Assembly: GCF_038593855.1 (NCBI RefSeq)
Contig: NZ_CP151996.1
Span: forward strand, 2,356,001 to 2,420,000
Reading direction: 5' to 3'
Length of the DNA: 64,000 nucleotides
Source of the DNA: Lysinibacillus sp. FSL M8-0337
Lineage (GTDB): Bacteria; Bacillota; Bacilli; Bacillales_A; Planococcaceae
Each line of letters starts with the position of its first letter. Positions within the stretch are counted from its first letter, which is position 1. Shown here piece by piece: positions 8,619 through 18,758 of this stretch. The notes below the pieces were generated by a model. The model ran no database searches and was not told the DNA's origin. It saw only the letters and a list, made by a program, of their open reading frames with translations. Made by a program: the position numbers and the translations under genes.

Positions 8619-10224
8619 TAAGTATATACTCCGGAATATTAAATTCTTGATCAGTATCAAATAGTTTTAAGGCACATTCACTTTTCTTGTTTGAACTGGT
8701 CATATAATGAATTAATTCTTCATCTGTAGAGTGATTTGTTCCTAAAATTGTATTTAAATTCTCTATTCCATTAGCTTTTACTAATTGTGGTTCTAATGTT
8801 TTGTAGTTAATGTCATCACTGTAGCAAATTTTAATATGACTATGATTTAAATAATGGTCTCCATATTTACTGATAATGTTTTTTTGAACATCTCCATCAT
8901 TATCAGTTATTACAGTTACATCTTTAGAGAGCTTATCAGCAACTTCTAAAAATCGTTTAAACGAAAGACCTCTAATCGTTATAATGTCTATTCCATCTTC
9001 AATAGGCAGTCTCCCATTCTTTTGAAGGTATGCTTTTTGCACAATTAGTTCATCTGAAGGTCCTTCTACTAAAATCGCTTTTTGACTTAAAATTAGACGT
9101 AATGTATCGTAACCAGGTAATTTTTTGAAGTAATTATATGTATCATTATCTAAATCCCTCAATGTCATGGTACTCCCATTGTTCATAAAAATAACATTGT
9201 CTAAACCTAGTTTATTTAATACATAGGTACTGTGCGTTGTAATTAATAGTTGTTTACCATCGCATTTTTGTGAAATTTGTTTGACTAGTTTACTCATATT
9301 ACTAAAAGAGAGATGTGTTTCGGGTTCCTCAATAAGTATAATGTGGGTGTCTTCTACATTAGTTTCTAATGACAACTTTAATTTAACAGAATTTTGTTCC
9401 CCTTTACCTATAAGGTCAAACGGAATATCATCGAGATATGCAGTTAAGTTACTTTCCCAACCATTTTTCTGTGAAACATCTAAAGAAATACTAAAATTTT
9501 TGTCTGATATTTCTCCCGTTTTTGATGATAATTGATTATTAATTTCCTTAATAGAATCAAAATTAGAAAACTGTTCTTTTAAGTCTCTGTAATTTACATT
9601 TAAGGCAACTCTTTGTTTGACTTCAAGCGTATTGCCAATAATATTTGAAATATATCGTTCTGTCCCATTCCACGCTTTGCCTTCAGTTGCATCAATTAAA
9701 ATACAACTTATAGGATTACTTCTGATACTCATCGCATTAAATGAGAACGAATACCATTTGACACAGTAATATTCAACGGGAATATTATTAATATTTTGTG
9801 GATTAGATATGTATTCATTGTATTCTGTAGCAAATTCATCATCTAATTCAATTGATAAACTTATTCCTGGAGCATCTTCTCGTAGTGAATTATTAGTACC
9901 TTTTAAGCCAGATACTAAGTCTGATTCTCTAAAATATAGTTCGATAATAATTGTTGGTGGTAATGCTGTTTGATTGGCTTTTAAAGCCGATAAATACTCA
10001 ATAACAGCTTCTTTATTAAATATGTATGGAGAAACTTCATTGTGTATGTTTCTCCTATTTAATGTAGCAGTTAGAGCAAGGTTAACAGCTTCTAATATAG
10101 TTGATTTTCCTTGTTCGTTATCTCCTACCAGAATGTTGATTTTATCATCTATTGGTAAAACTAATTCTTTAATTGATTTGAAATTTTTTATTAAGATTTT
10201 TTCTATCAAAAAAACACATCCCAT
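8605..10224 (-). CDS. gajA-like: OLD-family ATP-dependent nuclease with TOPRIM domain, Gabija GajA-like
   Basis: 539 residues. N-terminal ABC-type ATPase: Walker A VGDNEQGKSTI at about residue 35, Walker B ILIEEPETHLS near 305 and the H-loop region LITTHSTYVL near 335. C-terminal TOPRIM: AILVEGPSDELI near 385 supplies the conserved Glu and VITDNDGD near 440 the Asp pair. This is the class 2 OLD nuclease layout found in GajA, which nicks specific DNA sites when nucleotide levels fall. The start is ambiguous: ATG 10224 lacks a well-spaced ribosome site, while TTG at 10209 (LIEKILIKNFKS) has GGGATG upstream. It overlaps the UvrD-like gene, forming a two-gene operon. Confidence 0.82.
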   Translation of the reverse strand: MGCVFLIEKILIKNFKSIKELVLPIDDKINILVGDNEQGKSTILEAVNLALTATLNRRNIHNEVSPYIFNKEAVIEYLSALKANQTALPPTIIIELYFRESDLVSGLKGTNNSLREDAPGISLSIELDDEFATEYNEYISNPQNINNIPVEYYCVKWYSFSFNAMSIRSNPISCILIDATEGKAWNGTERYISNIIGNTLEVKQRVALNVNYRDLKEQFSNFDSIKEINNQLSSKTGEISDKNFSISLDVSQKNGWESNLTAYLDDIPFDLIGKGEQNSVKLKLSLETNVEDTHIILIEEPETHLSFSNMSKLVKQISQKCDGKQLLITTHSTYVLNKLGLDNVIFMNNGSTMTLRDLDNDTYNYFKKLPGYDTLRLILSQKAILVEGPSDELIVQKAYLQKNGRLPIEDGIDIITIRGLSFKRFLEVADKLSKDVTVITDNDGDVQKNIISKYGDHYLNHSHIKICYSDDINYKTLEPQLVKANGIENLNTILGTNHSTDEELIHYMTSSNKKSECALKLFDTDQEFNIPEYILNAIE

Positions 10225-10327
10225 CTCTTTAAAGTTAAAAACTCTTTTTTATTATCAAATTTTTGACGTAACTTCATAAAATCTCCTATTTGTGTGATTA
10301 AAACTTCAAAGTAATTAAAATGTAATT

Positions 10328-11611
10328 TCATTTTGTAATACTTTTAATGTCTTTAACCAATTCTTTTATTTGTTTTTCTTGATAAGCAACTTTTTTTATT
10401 TCTTTCATTTGTTGAAGCAAATTCTCAAGTTCTACATCTTTAATATTATTTAACTTTTGTAGTCTATTGGATGATATCTCTACATTTGATAAGTTCTTAA
10501 TATAATCTTCCACAGAATACTTCCAATAGCGGATGTTTGTTGGATATCTTTGTTTTAAAGCATATGCCATTAATAATCCTTCTGGATCGAAGTCTCCAGA
10601 ATAATAAATGGTGCAGTCTTCTTTGGCTAACAGTTTTATGATTTGAATAGCAGCAATTTTGAATTGCCCGTGTGTACAGATTATTGAAATAGAGCAATCT
10701 TCTAATTCATCTATAATACTTGAAAATACACCGGAATTCTCTACGACAAAAACCGGTCCATCCTTTGTTATTGGATACACCCTATCCAATTTTGCAATTT
10801 CTCTTAAAGGTTCATTCCTTACAGACTTTTCGCGAAAAGATTCTTCCCAAGAACGCAGAACGTTTCCACTCCGCTCTCCTATTAGACCAAATATTGTTAC
10901 ATCATTGGTGATATCATCTTTTAATATGCCAAAGTCAAACAACAGTTGATTAATAAATTCTGCATTAGGATTATTTTGGATAGCTACTCCATTTAGTTTT
11001 TCTCTTATCATTTGCAAAGCACTAATGAATTTCCCATCATTGTCAAATTCGTGTGGATTCCCAGTTACTTTTTCTGCAAAGAGCGGTAATCTGATGGGTT
11101 TTTCTAATGGCAAAACAGATACAGCCTTGTAAACCTTTTCTAGTTCATTTAGAGTCCCTCTATTATAAGTTGTACTAAATCCGACGTGTAAAGGATGTTT
11201 TTCAAGAATAGCAGTAGTTAATAAGATGGAGGTTTCAGACATATAAGTTTTTTCTAGTTCTTTAAAAAATTTATTTTTTAGTCGTTCATTTTCATCCTTT
11301 TCCTCTTTTTTGTACACTAGTTTTCGGACGAGCACTTCTTCAACCACCTCAAATAAAGAAGTCCCCTCGAATCGAGTTCCTTCGAATTTTTCTTCAAATT
11401 TTTTCAAAGATATTTTCGCGCTTTTCTGTGAGGAATAATCTTTTTGAAACCAGTTTCGCAAAAGAACTTGTTCTTCTTGAGTTAATTTTGTTAGTACAAC
11501 GTGGCCGCCGACATAACCCAAACTTTCAATCCTTTTTGCAAATTCAAGAAAGAGACGTGAAAAACCCGCTCTTTCGCTAAAATATTTTATCGCCTCTTCT
11601 TTTGGTGACAT
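10328..11611 (-). CDS. jetD: Wadjet JetD: TOPRIM nuclease subunit (TIGR02679/DUF2399-like)
   Basis: 427 residues, last gene of the Wadjet operon, 16 bases after jetC. The C-terminal third holds a topoisomerase VI A-like TOPRIM fold: PVFVVENSGVF near residue 275 supplies the acidic start, and IYYSGDFDPEGLLMA near 335 the DxD-type motif. The N-terminal part is helical and corresponds to the arm and CAP-like region of JetD. In Wadjet, JetD is the endonuclease that cuts closed circular DNA after the SMC-like motor has extruded it. Family assignment relies on the TOPRIM motif plus its invariant position beside TIGR02677/78/80 homologues. Confidence 0.88.
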   Translation of the reverse strand: MSPKEEAIKYFSERAGFSRLFLEFAKRIESLGYVGGHVVLTKLTQEEQVLLRNWFQKDYSSQKSAKISLKKFEEKFEGTRFEGTSLFEVVEEVLVRKLVYKKEEKDENERLKNKFFKELEKTYMSETSILLTTAILEKHPLHVGFSTTYNRGTLNELEKVYKAVSVLPLEKPIRLPLFAEKVTGNPHEFDNDGKFISALQMIREKLNGVAIQNNPNAEFINQLLFDFGILKDDITNDVTIFGLIGERSGNVLRSWEESFREKSVRNEPLREIAKLDRVYPITKDGPVFVVENSGVFSSIIDELEDCSISIICTHGQFKIAAIQIIKLLAKEDCTIYYSGDFDPEGLLMAYALKQRYPTNIRYWKYSVEDYIKNLSNVEISSNRLQKLNNIKDVELENLLQQMKEIKKVAYQEKQIKELVKDIKSITK

Positions 11612-11627
11612 TTATAGCCCCCCCTTA

Positions 11628-14600
11628 CTATTTCCTAACTAAATCAAATAGGTGCATTTGCTCTAAATTCGGTTCGATAATATCTTCCTCTTCTTTTTTT
11701 GAACTTTCTTCCCTTACCGGAATAATCTCTTTCCCATCCCATTTAAAGTGAATAACTGTTACATCTTTCGAATTTTTCGGTCTTATGATTTCCGCGATAG
11801 ACAAACTATCCACCGTATCATAGTCCCCCCATAAAGATTGGGAATTTAGGATATAATTTAAATCCAGATTGTCAATTAATTTGAACATATCTCGTATGTT
11901 TGTATCATCTACTCCTGCAAAGGCTTCATCCATTGAAATGACATATGGAGCATCTTTTGATGCAGAACTGTATTTTGAAAATAAGGCTGATAATAATGGA
12001 ATATACATAGACATTGCTCTTTCCCCCCCACTTAGGGCGTTGAAACGATTCTTCGTAAGTTCTTTTTTATTATCTTCACCTTTTTTATAATAAATCTTAA
12101 ACTCAAACCATTTACGATAGTCTAGTACATCCTTAATAACATAATCTAAAGACTTTTCTTTATTCTCTTCATCTTGCTCATAGATGTCTTTGGCATATTG
12201 TATTTTAGATGTAAAGTGCTTAGTCAATTTGTTATAATCACTATCTTTTAATGTACTAGGATCCCGTTGTAGTAAATTAATTAGTTCTGATGTTTTTATT
12301 TCGTCAAGTTCTTTTGCTTCATTTGGTTTCCATTCAATGAACAGTTGCAAGGCACTGGACGTTTGACGTTCACTCATTAGTTTATTGATTTCCATTTTCC
12401 ATCTGTTAGCTTTACTGATTAGTTCTCTGATTCGTTCACCGATTTTATCCATAATGATTTCCTTATACATTTTTTCATCTTCGGCTTTTAAAGCAGATTG
12501 CATAACTTCAATTTGAGATTCTAATTCCTTTTGTACACCCATTGGTGAGAAAGATTTTCCTTCGTACATTAGCGAAATAATGGTTCTTTGATTAGTATGC
12601 TCCATTTCTTCTAGTTCTTTAGCAAATATTTCAAAACCTTCGTCGCTCACTTCAGGAAGAGCTAAAGAGTCTTTGTTGATAGTCGGATGAAAATCTTCCA
12701 ATCCTTTTAAGCTAATATCTCGTAACTCAGTATTTAGATCATCCTGTTTGTCGTAAACTTCTTGATACGATGTTTCTCCTAATTCTTCTACTACAATTTT
12801 TGATAACAAATAAATATTTTCCTCATTTGACAGGGTTTCGCGGTCGAATGATTCAATAAATTTCTTATTGATTTCATTAACAAAGATATCACCTTTTATT
12901 TTTTGGAGTTTATTGTAAAATACAATAGAACATTCCTTGATTCCGACATTTTTAATTAATTGAGGAACCCGATCATTTAATGATCCCTTTATCTCTACCT
13001 TTCCTAGTAAGATTACTGGAATTAGGGTTTTTCGTTCTTCTGCTTCTCTGATTTCTTTTTCAATGTCAGAAGTACCCTCTTTTTCTAAATACTCTTTCAA
13101 TTCCTCAATAGAATTTTGTAATTCTTTTTTCGCTTGTTCTGTTTGATTACAAGAATACCTCATATCATCAATATCCACTTCGGCATCTTCAATTTGATTT
13201 TCCAAAGAACGAATGATGTTCTTCGTATTATTATAAGATTTTCCGTTGAAACGTAAATCATCTAATAACCGGGCGTACTTATTACATTCTTCACTCGCAC
13301 CTTCATAGGCTTCAATCATAGGTTTTAATTTCCTATTCTCTGACCTTTTAATACGCTCGGTTCTAGTTTCGGTGTAATCAATACGAATATTCTCAATCCC
13401 TTTTTCAATACGTTCTTTTAGCTCATTCATAGATTTAACTGTTGTTTCGAGATTTTTAATATTGTCATTTTGTTCGATTAATTCACGACTAGATGGGAAA
13501 CACTTTTTTTCATTTAATAATTGTTTTGTTGAATTTGTGATATTTTCTAAAATAATCAACAATTCATTGTGTTCACCGTTCAATACTGAAAGTTCCTTTT
13601 CTAAATCTGTTATCAATTTTTCTCTGTATTGCGTTCTTGCCTCTTTTCCTATGAAGGTGGCTTTTTCTCTATATGGAGCATAACCTTTTACGACTCCGTG
13701 TTGATAAGAACCAAATGGTGTCACATACGAACCATCTATAACTTCTTCGATTGAAATGCTTTTTAAAATAGCATCTACTTCTGACTGCAAAATTTGATAT
13801 TCCTCGGGTAAACGTACTTCTAAGTACTCATCTAGTGTATTGACTTTTTCTTTTAATGTTTGTGGAAGTAACACTGCGTCGGATTCTACAACTAAGTGGA
13901 TAAAACGTTTACTTACAATCAATCCATCCAAAACTCCCATTTCCATTAATGAAGATTCAAGCCTTTCTCTCTCTTCAGATGTTACACCCTTGAATTCTAC
14001 AGCTTCATAAAATGAGATAAAAGGAACTCCTTCTTTTTGCATTTTTTTACGGACCTTTATTGTTTGTTCATTTCTTTCTGGTTCAGGATCCTTTTTCTTA
14101 CGAACATTGTCCAACTCTTCTATTTTTACTTTGATTTTATCTCTCAATATACTAAGAGTTGCTTCAGAGTTAGCTTTATTTTGGATTAGTACATCCCGCA
14201 ATTTCGAATAAAATTTATTAACTAATTCGTCTATATCAGATAAGAGTGTCTCCTCAAACAAGCTATTTATGACTGTTACAAATTGGTTTAATTCATCTTT
14301 TTGTAAATTGAATTCAGTATTTGTATCATTCCAATCAGTAATATCACGATTAAAGAATTCTATTTTTTCCTCCAATTGAAGCTGAAGTTTAGTAATAGCC
14401 TTCTCTTCATCTTTTAATTTTTCATCAAGTTCAATAATTTCTTGATTCCGTTCATCCAATTTGATTTTCAAATCATTTTCTCGATTTAACAATTTCGCAA
14501 TATCACTGATTTCTTTCATATGACTATCTAAAGTTGCACGCCACTGATCTGCTACAATTGTCGGGTCTTGTACTTCAAATTTAGATACGAAATTATCACG

Positions 14601-15872
14601 ATTCAAAGTATGACTTTCAAAATCAATATAATTCACCTTCTCGTCAAGGTCTTCCAAAAATAATTGATTTTTCTTTTCATATTCGAAAAGTTCATCTTCC
14701 TTTACTTTCAAATCAATTTCCAGCCGTCTTTGAGTATCTATTTTGTTTTGCAGTTTCGCTATTTGTGATTGATATTCACTTTTTTTCATTTCTAACTGAG
14801 GCTCTAATTCAGTTAGTCGCCTTTGAGCTTTTCTAATATCATTATCTTCAAAAGCCCTTAACTTTTCATTCAATTGTTTCTCTTCTAACTGTAATTCCTT
14901 TATTTCGTCTATCAACATATTCAATTTTTTTGTAGTATCGGCCAATTCTTTTTGTGCTTTTTTGTGGTCTTTTTCTGCTAAGTTTTGTTTTACTACTGTT
15001 TTATTAAAATCCGTTGCTTTAAAGGATAGCACCTTTTGATTATATTCCTGGTATTTGCTCGCTAATTTTTTCAGTAATTTATTGTCTTCTTTAGCTTTTC
15101 TTAGCCTTTGATTGTGTAAATCAATATTTTGAATAGTTTCTGTTAGAGAGCGTAAATCATTAAATGAAAGTTCCGGTAATGAACGCTCTAAGATTTGATA
15201 AATGACATTCGGACCTAAATCATTAGACAATTTCGGGGTACGGATTCTAACAACTAGGTTTACCATATCCAGATAATCTTCCAATGATTCAAACTTAAAT
15301 ATGTAATTATTCACCAGTTCTGCATAGTCTTTTTGTTTTTCTTTGACATAACCACATTTCTCTCTATCTACGTAACTTTCCAATTCCTTTTGACTTAGTG
15401 GCACCATAACTTTTTCGCCGTTTTCATCCAATTGATATTTAAAAAGGTCAAAGTCTTTTCCGACCCGTTTGTTCTTAATCAAAAAATGCCAGCTATCCAC
15501 TTTATCATTGTCGAAATTAGCTTCAAAACCAATACCTGTAGTAATGTATTCTTCTGTATACTTTCTTTTGTATTCTAAGAAAATATAGCTTGTTTTTTGG
15601 GATACATCAGGATTCTCTCCAAAAATGTAATCAATCATTTTTCTTGAGCGAGAACCAAACGGATCTAATCGACTAGGCTGTTTGTTTCCGTCTAACAGTA
15701 AAGGCAAAAAACTTTGTGTAGTAACGGATTTCCCACTGCCATTCGCACCTCTGATAATGAGATGCCCGTTTTCAAAATGAAACTCTTCATACTTGTAATA
15801 CCAATAGTTTAACACCCCAGCTAAGTTCATAACCCACTTATTAGGTTGTGACAGAACATTTTCCATTTTCAT
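11628..15872 (-). CDS. jetC: Wadjet JetC: SMC/MukB-like ATPase (TIGR02680)
   Basis: 1414 residues. Walker A at the N-terminus (IRGANGSGKSVTT, about residue 38-50), then long Glu/Lys-rich coiled coils (about 260-600 and 780-980) around a central hinge-like segment, and a C-terminal signature and Walker B block: ALSGGERAMSMYIPLLS followed by VISMDEAFAGVDDTN. This is the SMC/SbcC/MukB arrangement of the loop-extruding motor in Wadjet. The start MKMENV follows AAAAGGAG; either of the two first Met codons could be used. The ATG overlaps the jetB stop by 4 bases. Confidence 0.92.
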   Translation of the reverse strand: MKMENVLSQPNKWVMNLAGVLNYWYYKYEEFHFENGHLIIRGANGSGKSVTTQSFLPLLLDGNKQPSRLDPFGSRSRKMIDYIFGENPDVSQKTSYIFLEYKRKYTEEYITTGIGFEANFDNDKVDSWHFLIKNKRVGKDFDLFKYQLDENGEKVMVPLSQKELESYVDREKCGYVKEKQKDYAELVNNYIFKFESLEDYLDMVNLVVRIRTPKLSNDLGPNVIYQILERSLPELSFNDLRSLTETIQNIDLHNQRLRKAKEDNKLLKKLASKYQEYNQKVLSFKATDFNKTVVKQNLAEKDHKKAQKELADTTKKLNMLIDEIKELQLEEKQLNEKLRAFEDNDIRKAQRRLTELEPQLEMKKSEYQSQIAKLQNKIDTQRRLEIDLKVKEDELFEYEKKNQLFLEDLDEKVNYIDFESHTLNRDNFVSKFEVQDPTIVADQWRATLDSHMKEISDIAKLLNRENDLKIKLDERNQEIIELDEKLKDEEKAITKLQLQLEEKIEFFNRDITDWNDTNTEFNLQKDELNQFVTVINSLFEETLLSDIDELVNKFYSKLRDVLIQNKANSEATLSILRDKIKVKIEELDNVRKKKDPEPERNEQTIKVRKKMQKEGVPFISFYEAVEFKGVTSEERERLESSLMEMGVLDGLIVSKRFIHLVVESDAVLLPQTLKEKVNTLDEYLEVRLPEEYQILQSEVDAILKSISIEEVIDGSYVTPFGSYQHGVVKGYAPYREKATFIGKEARTQYREKLITDLEKELSVLNGEHNELLIILENITNSTKQLLNEKKCFPSSRELIEQNDNIKNLETTVKSMNELKERIEKGIENIRIDYTETRTERIKRSENRKLKPMIEAYEGASEECNKYARLLDDLRFNGKSYNNTKNIIRSLENQIEDAEVDIDDMRYSCNQTEQAKKELQNSIEELKEYLEKEGTSDIEKEIREAEERKTLIPVILLGKVEIKGSLNDRVPQLIKNVGIKECSIVFYNKLQKIKGDIFVNEINKKFIESFDRETLSNEENIYLLSKIVVEELGETSYQEVYDKQDDLNTELRDISLKGLEDFHPTINKDSLALPEVSDEGFEIFAKELEEMEHTNQRTIISLMYEGKSFSPMGVQKELESQIEVMQSALKAEDEKMYKEIIMDKIGERIRELISKANRWKMEINKLMSERQTSSALQLFIEWKPNEAKELDEIKTSELINLLQRDPSTLKDSDYNKLTKHFTSKIQYAKDIYEQDEENKEKSLDYVIKDVLDYRKWFEFKIYYKKGEDNKKELTKNRFNALSGGERAMSMYIPLLSALFSKYSSASKDAPYVISMDEAFAGVDDTNIRDMFKLIDNLDLNYILNSQSLWGDYDTVDSLSIAEIIRPKNSKDVTVIHFKWDGKEIIPVREESSKKEEEDIIEPNLEQMHLFDLVRK

Positions 15873-17257
15873 TTTGCTCCTTTTATTGCACGTATAATTT
15901 TCCCATCATTCAGTTTTATAAATTCTTCATTTTTATTTACTACATATTTATCTATGACATCTTGTGCGTTTTTCAATCTTATAGGTGAATTACTTTCAGA
16001 GTTGTTATATTCTTTGATTATTTCTTCAAAAATAGGCGTAGGCAAAGAATAATCCCAATTAGCTACTGAACTCATATCCTTGATTTTTTTAATAAAATAT
16101 CGTTCAAATATATATTCTCTTGGAAATTTCCCACCAACTCGAACTAAAGGAGGATACAGTACCACCGAGTGTGTTTGAACATCATTAAAAGCAAATTTCC
16201 AGTCCTCTAAATACTCTAAGACCCTTTCAGCAACATCTTCAGAATATGACTCCCTGAATTCTTTGCTCCATCCTTGTCCAAATTCTTCTTGCAATTCTTC
16301 AATCCATTTATCAAACTCTCTTCGCCCTATAATGTATTCGAACTCAGGGAACTCATTATCCGAAAGTACTTTTAATTTTTCTTTAATAAAAACAGAAAAT
16401 TGTAATACTATATCTGAAATCGTTTTTTGGTTTGGATGTTGTTCGCCAGTTATGTTCCTTTCTTTCGAAATCAAAAATATTTCATTTCGATAAACTTCCA
16501 TTTCTAAATATGTAAACTCAGGTATATTATCCACCATACGGAACGATTGATGATTCAGGTACTTTTTTTCCTCATCGGTTAATTCATTTTTATAAACAAC
16601 AGGAGAAAAGAATAGTCTTCGATTCAATGACTGCAAGTTCATTCTAGGTGTTGTTTCTAAGCCAGGAACTTTCCATCTATCGTAAATTATTTCATCAATA
16701 TTTAGAAAATGTTGAATAGGCTTAGAGAAAAATCTCATATAATACTTCGAAATCATAGTGGGGCGATATAGAATTTCTTCGTTTTCATTAGTTTTGTATT
16801 TTTCAATTTCCCCTTCTAAGGATTCTATCAAATCCATTGATTGGGCATATTTCACGGCTCTATAGAAAGATAACCGATGTTTATAGATTTCCCATTTAAC
16901 ATTAAGATCTTTATCAAAGAAATTCTTCACATATTCCGCTAGAGCACTTACCAAAAATAGATCATCCTTTGCTTTATCTTCCAAATAGGCCAAAATAGCA
17001 ATAAAAATAGAATAGTCGATTGGCTCTTTAAAATCTTGAATCCCCATCCAAGATTCAGCTTGATAAGGAACTTTTTCTAATTTAAATAAGTCAATACCTG
17101 AAAACAACTGGTAACCAAAGTTATCAAAATAGTATTTTTGTATCTGATTTTTATGTTTTTTGATAAGCATATATTCATTTGGTTTATGTTTTTTTTGTAT
17201 CCAAAAATTTTCCATCAACGAAGTTATTCCAATGCGAATTTGTTCTTTATCTTCCAA
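15869..17257 (-). CDS. jetB: Wadjet JetB: accessory subunit (TIGR02678/DUF2398)
   Basis: 462 residues, an MksE/MukE-like accessory (kite-type) subunit by position and family resemblance. The TTG at 17257 is chosen because AAAGGAGAG lies 7-8 bases upstream; an in-frame TTG at 17281 has no ribosome site. The protein is mainly helical with winged-helix-like stretches, for example SVVLYPPLVRVGGKFPRE near residue 375. It ends in a 4-base overlap with jetC and begins 11 bases inside the end of jetA. Confidence 0.85.
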   Translation of the reverse strand: MEDKEQIRIGITSLMENFWIQKKHKPNEYMLIKKHKNQIQKYYFDNFGYQLFSGIDLFKLEKVPYQAESWMGIQDFKEPIDYSIFIAILAYLEDKAKDDLFLVSALAEYVKNFFDKDLNVKWEIYKHRLSFYRAVKYAQSMDLIESLEGEIEKYKTNENEEILYRPTMISKYYMRFFSKPIQHFLNIDEIIYDRWKVPGLETTPRMNLQSLNRRLFFSPVVYKNELTDEEKKYLNHQSFRMVDNIPEFTYLEMEVYRNEIFLISKERNITGEQHPNQKTISDIVLQFSVFIKEKLKVLSDNEFPEFEYIIGRREFDKWIEELQEEFGQGWSKEFRESYSEDVAERVLEYLEDWKFAFNDVQTHSVVLYPPLVRVGGKFPREYIFERYFIKKIKDMSSVANWDYSLPTPIFEEIIKEYNNSESNSPIRLKNAQDVIDKYVVNKNEEFIKLNDGKIIRAIKGAK

Positions 17258-18758
17258 TGGTACTCTCCTTTGCAAACTCAAATACTATATCCGGCATTTC
17301 CATTACACCATCATTGCATTGAAGTTTTACTTTCTCGTTACTAGCTACATAGAATCTGAACGTTTCACCAAAATCCGTTTTCCCCGTATTAGTTTTAGTT
17401 TGAACACCGCGAGCAATCCACGTTAAGATGGATTTTCTCACGAATGAATCAACTACTCCCAAATTCTTCAATACAATTTTGTTATTTACGATTAACGATT
17501 CAATGATTTCACGCTGCTTTTCTCGATTCTTTATATATTCTTCTATTTGTTTTTGCTTCTCCTCTACTGAAGCTTTTACATAGGATTTTATCCTTTTCGT
17601 TCTTTGAAATTCTTTATTTCTAGGTGTCGTAGTAAAGGTTGATTGGTTCTGTTCCCAGACTTCTTCATTATGAGTATCAGTTAACTTTTCCTCCCCATAA
17701 ATATGCTTTGTATTAGCTACTCCAAAACACGCAGCAGAAAGTTTGTGGGCTTCTATCAAGTTCTCGCACGCATAGAACATTGAAGCAAGTGTTTGGTAAT
17801 CTTTTTTTCTGTTTTGGTTATTTCCTTTTATTTCAGATAGTCGTAATGCGTAACGACTAATAGTTTGAATACTAATTTCTGTTTCCTTTAATAAAATCTC
17901 AACATCGCAATCGTTGTCATTGCTTTTCACAAACCAATTTTTCAGCTCAAGCCACCTTTCTGTTTGGGTCCTTTCACTTCTTTCTCGATCAAATTCTTTC
18001 CCGTCTAAAGTTGGAATAGAAGCGAAATAATCTACCAACCGGTCGATGTATTGATTTACGAATTCCTGATCAATGTTACTGATTGATTTTGCGATTTTAT
18101 GCTTATTTCGGTTCATTGTTAAAATGAACTTTGTTAGATAATCCACAAATTTCTCTTTATAAAGCAAGAATTCCTCCGTTTTAAAAAGCTGTTCCGCCCT
18201 TTCACTTTTTAAATGGGACAGATAATTGATTGAATTTCGCTTTAAGTTTTCCAAACGCTTCAGAAGTGTGTTCCATTTTTCGTATAGAATCACATTATCT
18301 GTTTCTTTCAGTTTGACTTCAGCTAGCTGATTTACGTCTTTTAATATTCGTTCGAATTCTCTGCTTTCAAGAGCACCTGTTAATTCATCCTCTAAGTCGT
18401 CCAGCTTCTTTAAGGTACTTTCAATTTCATATACAGGTTGAGTGATTTGAAACTTTAATCGTTTATTTTTAAATTCTTCGATGGTGAAGTAGACTAACTC
18501 CTTATCCTGACGAGAAACGACACAATCCCACACTTCTAGTTTTTTTAGGTCATCATATAAATCGCTCTCTTTATACGAATCTTCTACTACATTATTTTCC
18601 CGTAAAAACTTTAATATTTCTTCAGTTTTACTAAAATATTTGAATTTTTCGTATTGTTCATATAAAAACCGAATGATGGGTCTATATCTGTATGCATTTT
18701 CAGTTGTGGCATATTTTAATAAATTAACGGTATCTAATTGATACTTCAAAAGAATCAT
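17247..18758 (-). CDS. jetA: Wadjet JetA: kleisin-like subunit (TIGR02677/DUF2397)
   Basis: 503 residues, first gene of the Wadjet operon. The N-terminus (KYATTENAYRYRPIIRFLYE) is the characteristic opening of TIGR02677 proteins; long helices follow with Glu/Lys-rich stretches, consistent with a kleisin (MukF-like) role bridging JetB and the JetC heads. The ATG at 18758 sits only one base from AAAAAGGA; the TTG three codons later (18749, LKYQLD) has better spacing and may be the real start. The gene overlaps jetB. Gene order A-B-C-D matches complete Wadjet operons; I believe this DUF2397/2398/2399 subtype is numbered type II but am not sure of the number. Confidence 0.88.
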   Translation of the reverse strand: MILLKYQLDTVNLLKYATTENAYRYRPIIRFLYEQYEKFKYFSKTEEILKFLRENNVVEDSYKESDLYDDLKKLEVWDCVVSRQDKELVYFTIEEFKNKRLKFQITQPVYEIESTLKKLDDLEDELTGALESREFERILKDVNQLAEVKLKETDNVILYEKWNTLLKRLENLKRNSINYLSHLKSERAEQLFKTEEFLLYKEKFVDYLTKFILTMNRNKHKIAKSISNIDQEFVNQYIDRLVDYFASIPTLDGKEFDRERSERTQTERWLELKNWFVKSNDNDCDVEILLKETEISIQTISRYALRLSEIKGNNQNRKKDYQTLASMFYACENLIEAHKLSAACFGVANTKHIYGEEKLTDTHNEEVWEQNQSTFTTTPRNKEFQRTKRIKSYVKASVEEKQKQIEEYIKNREKQREIIESLIVNNKIVLKNLGVVDSFVRKSILTWIARGVQTKTNTGKTDFGETFRFYVASNEKVKLQCNDGVMEMPDIVFEFAKESTIGR

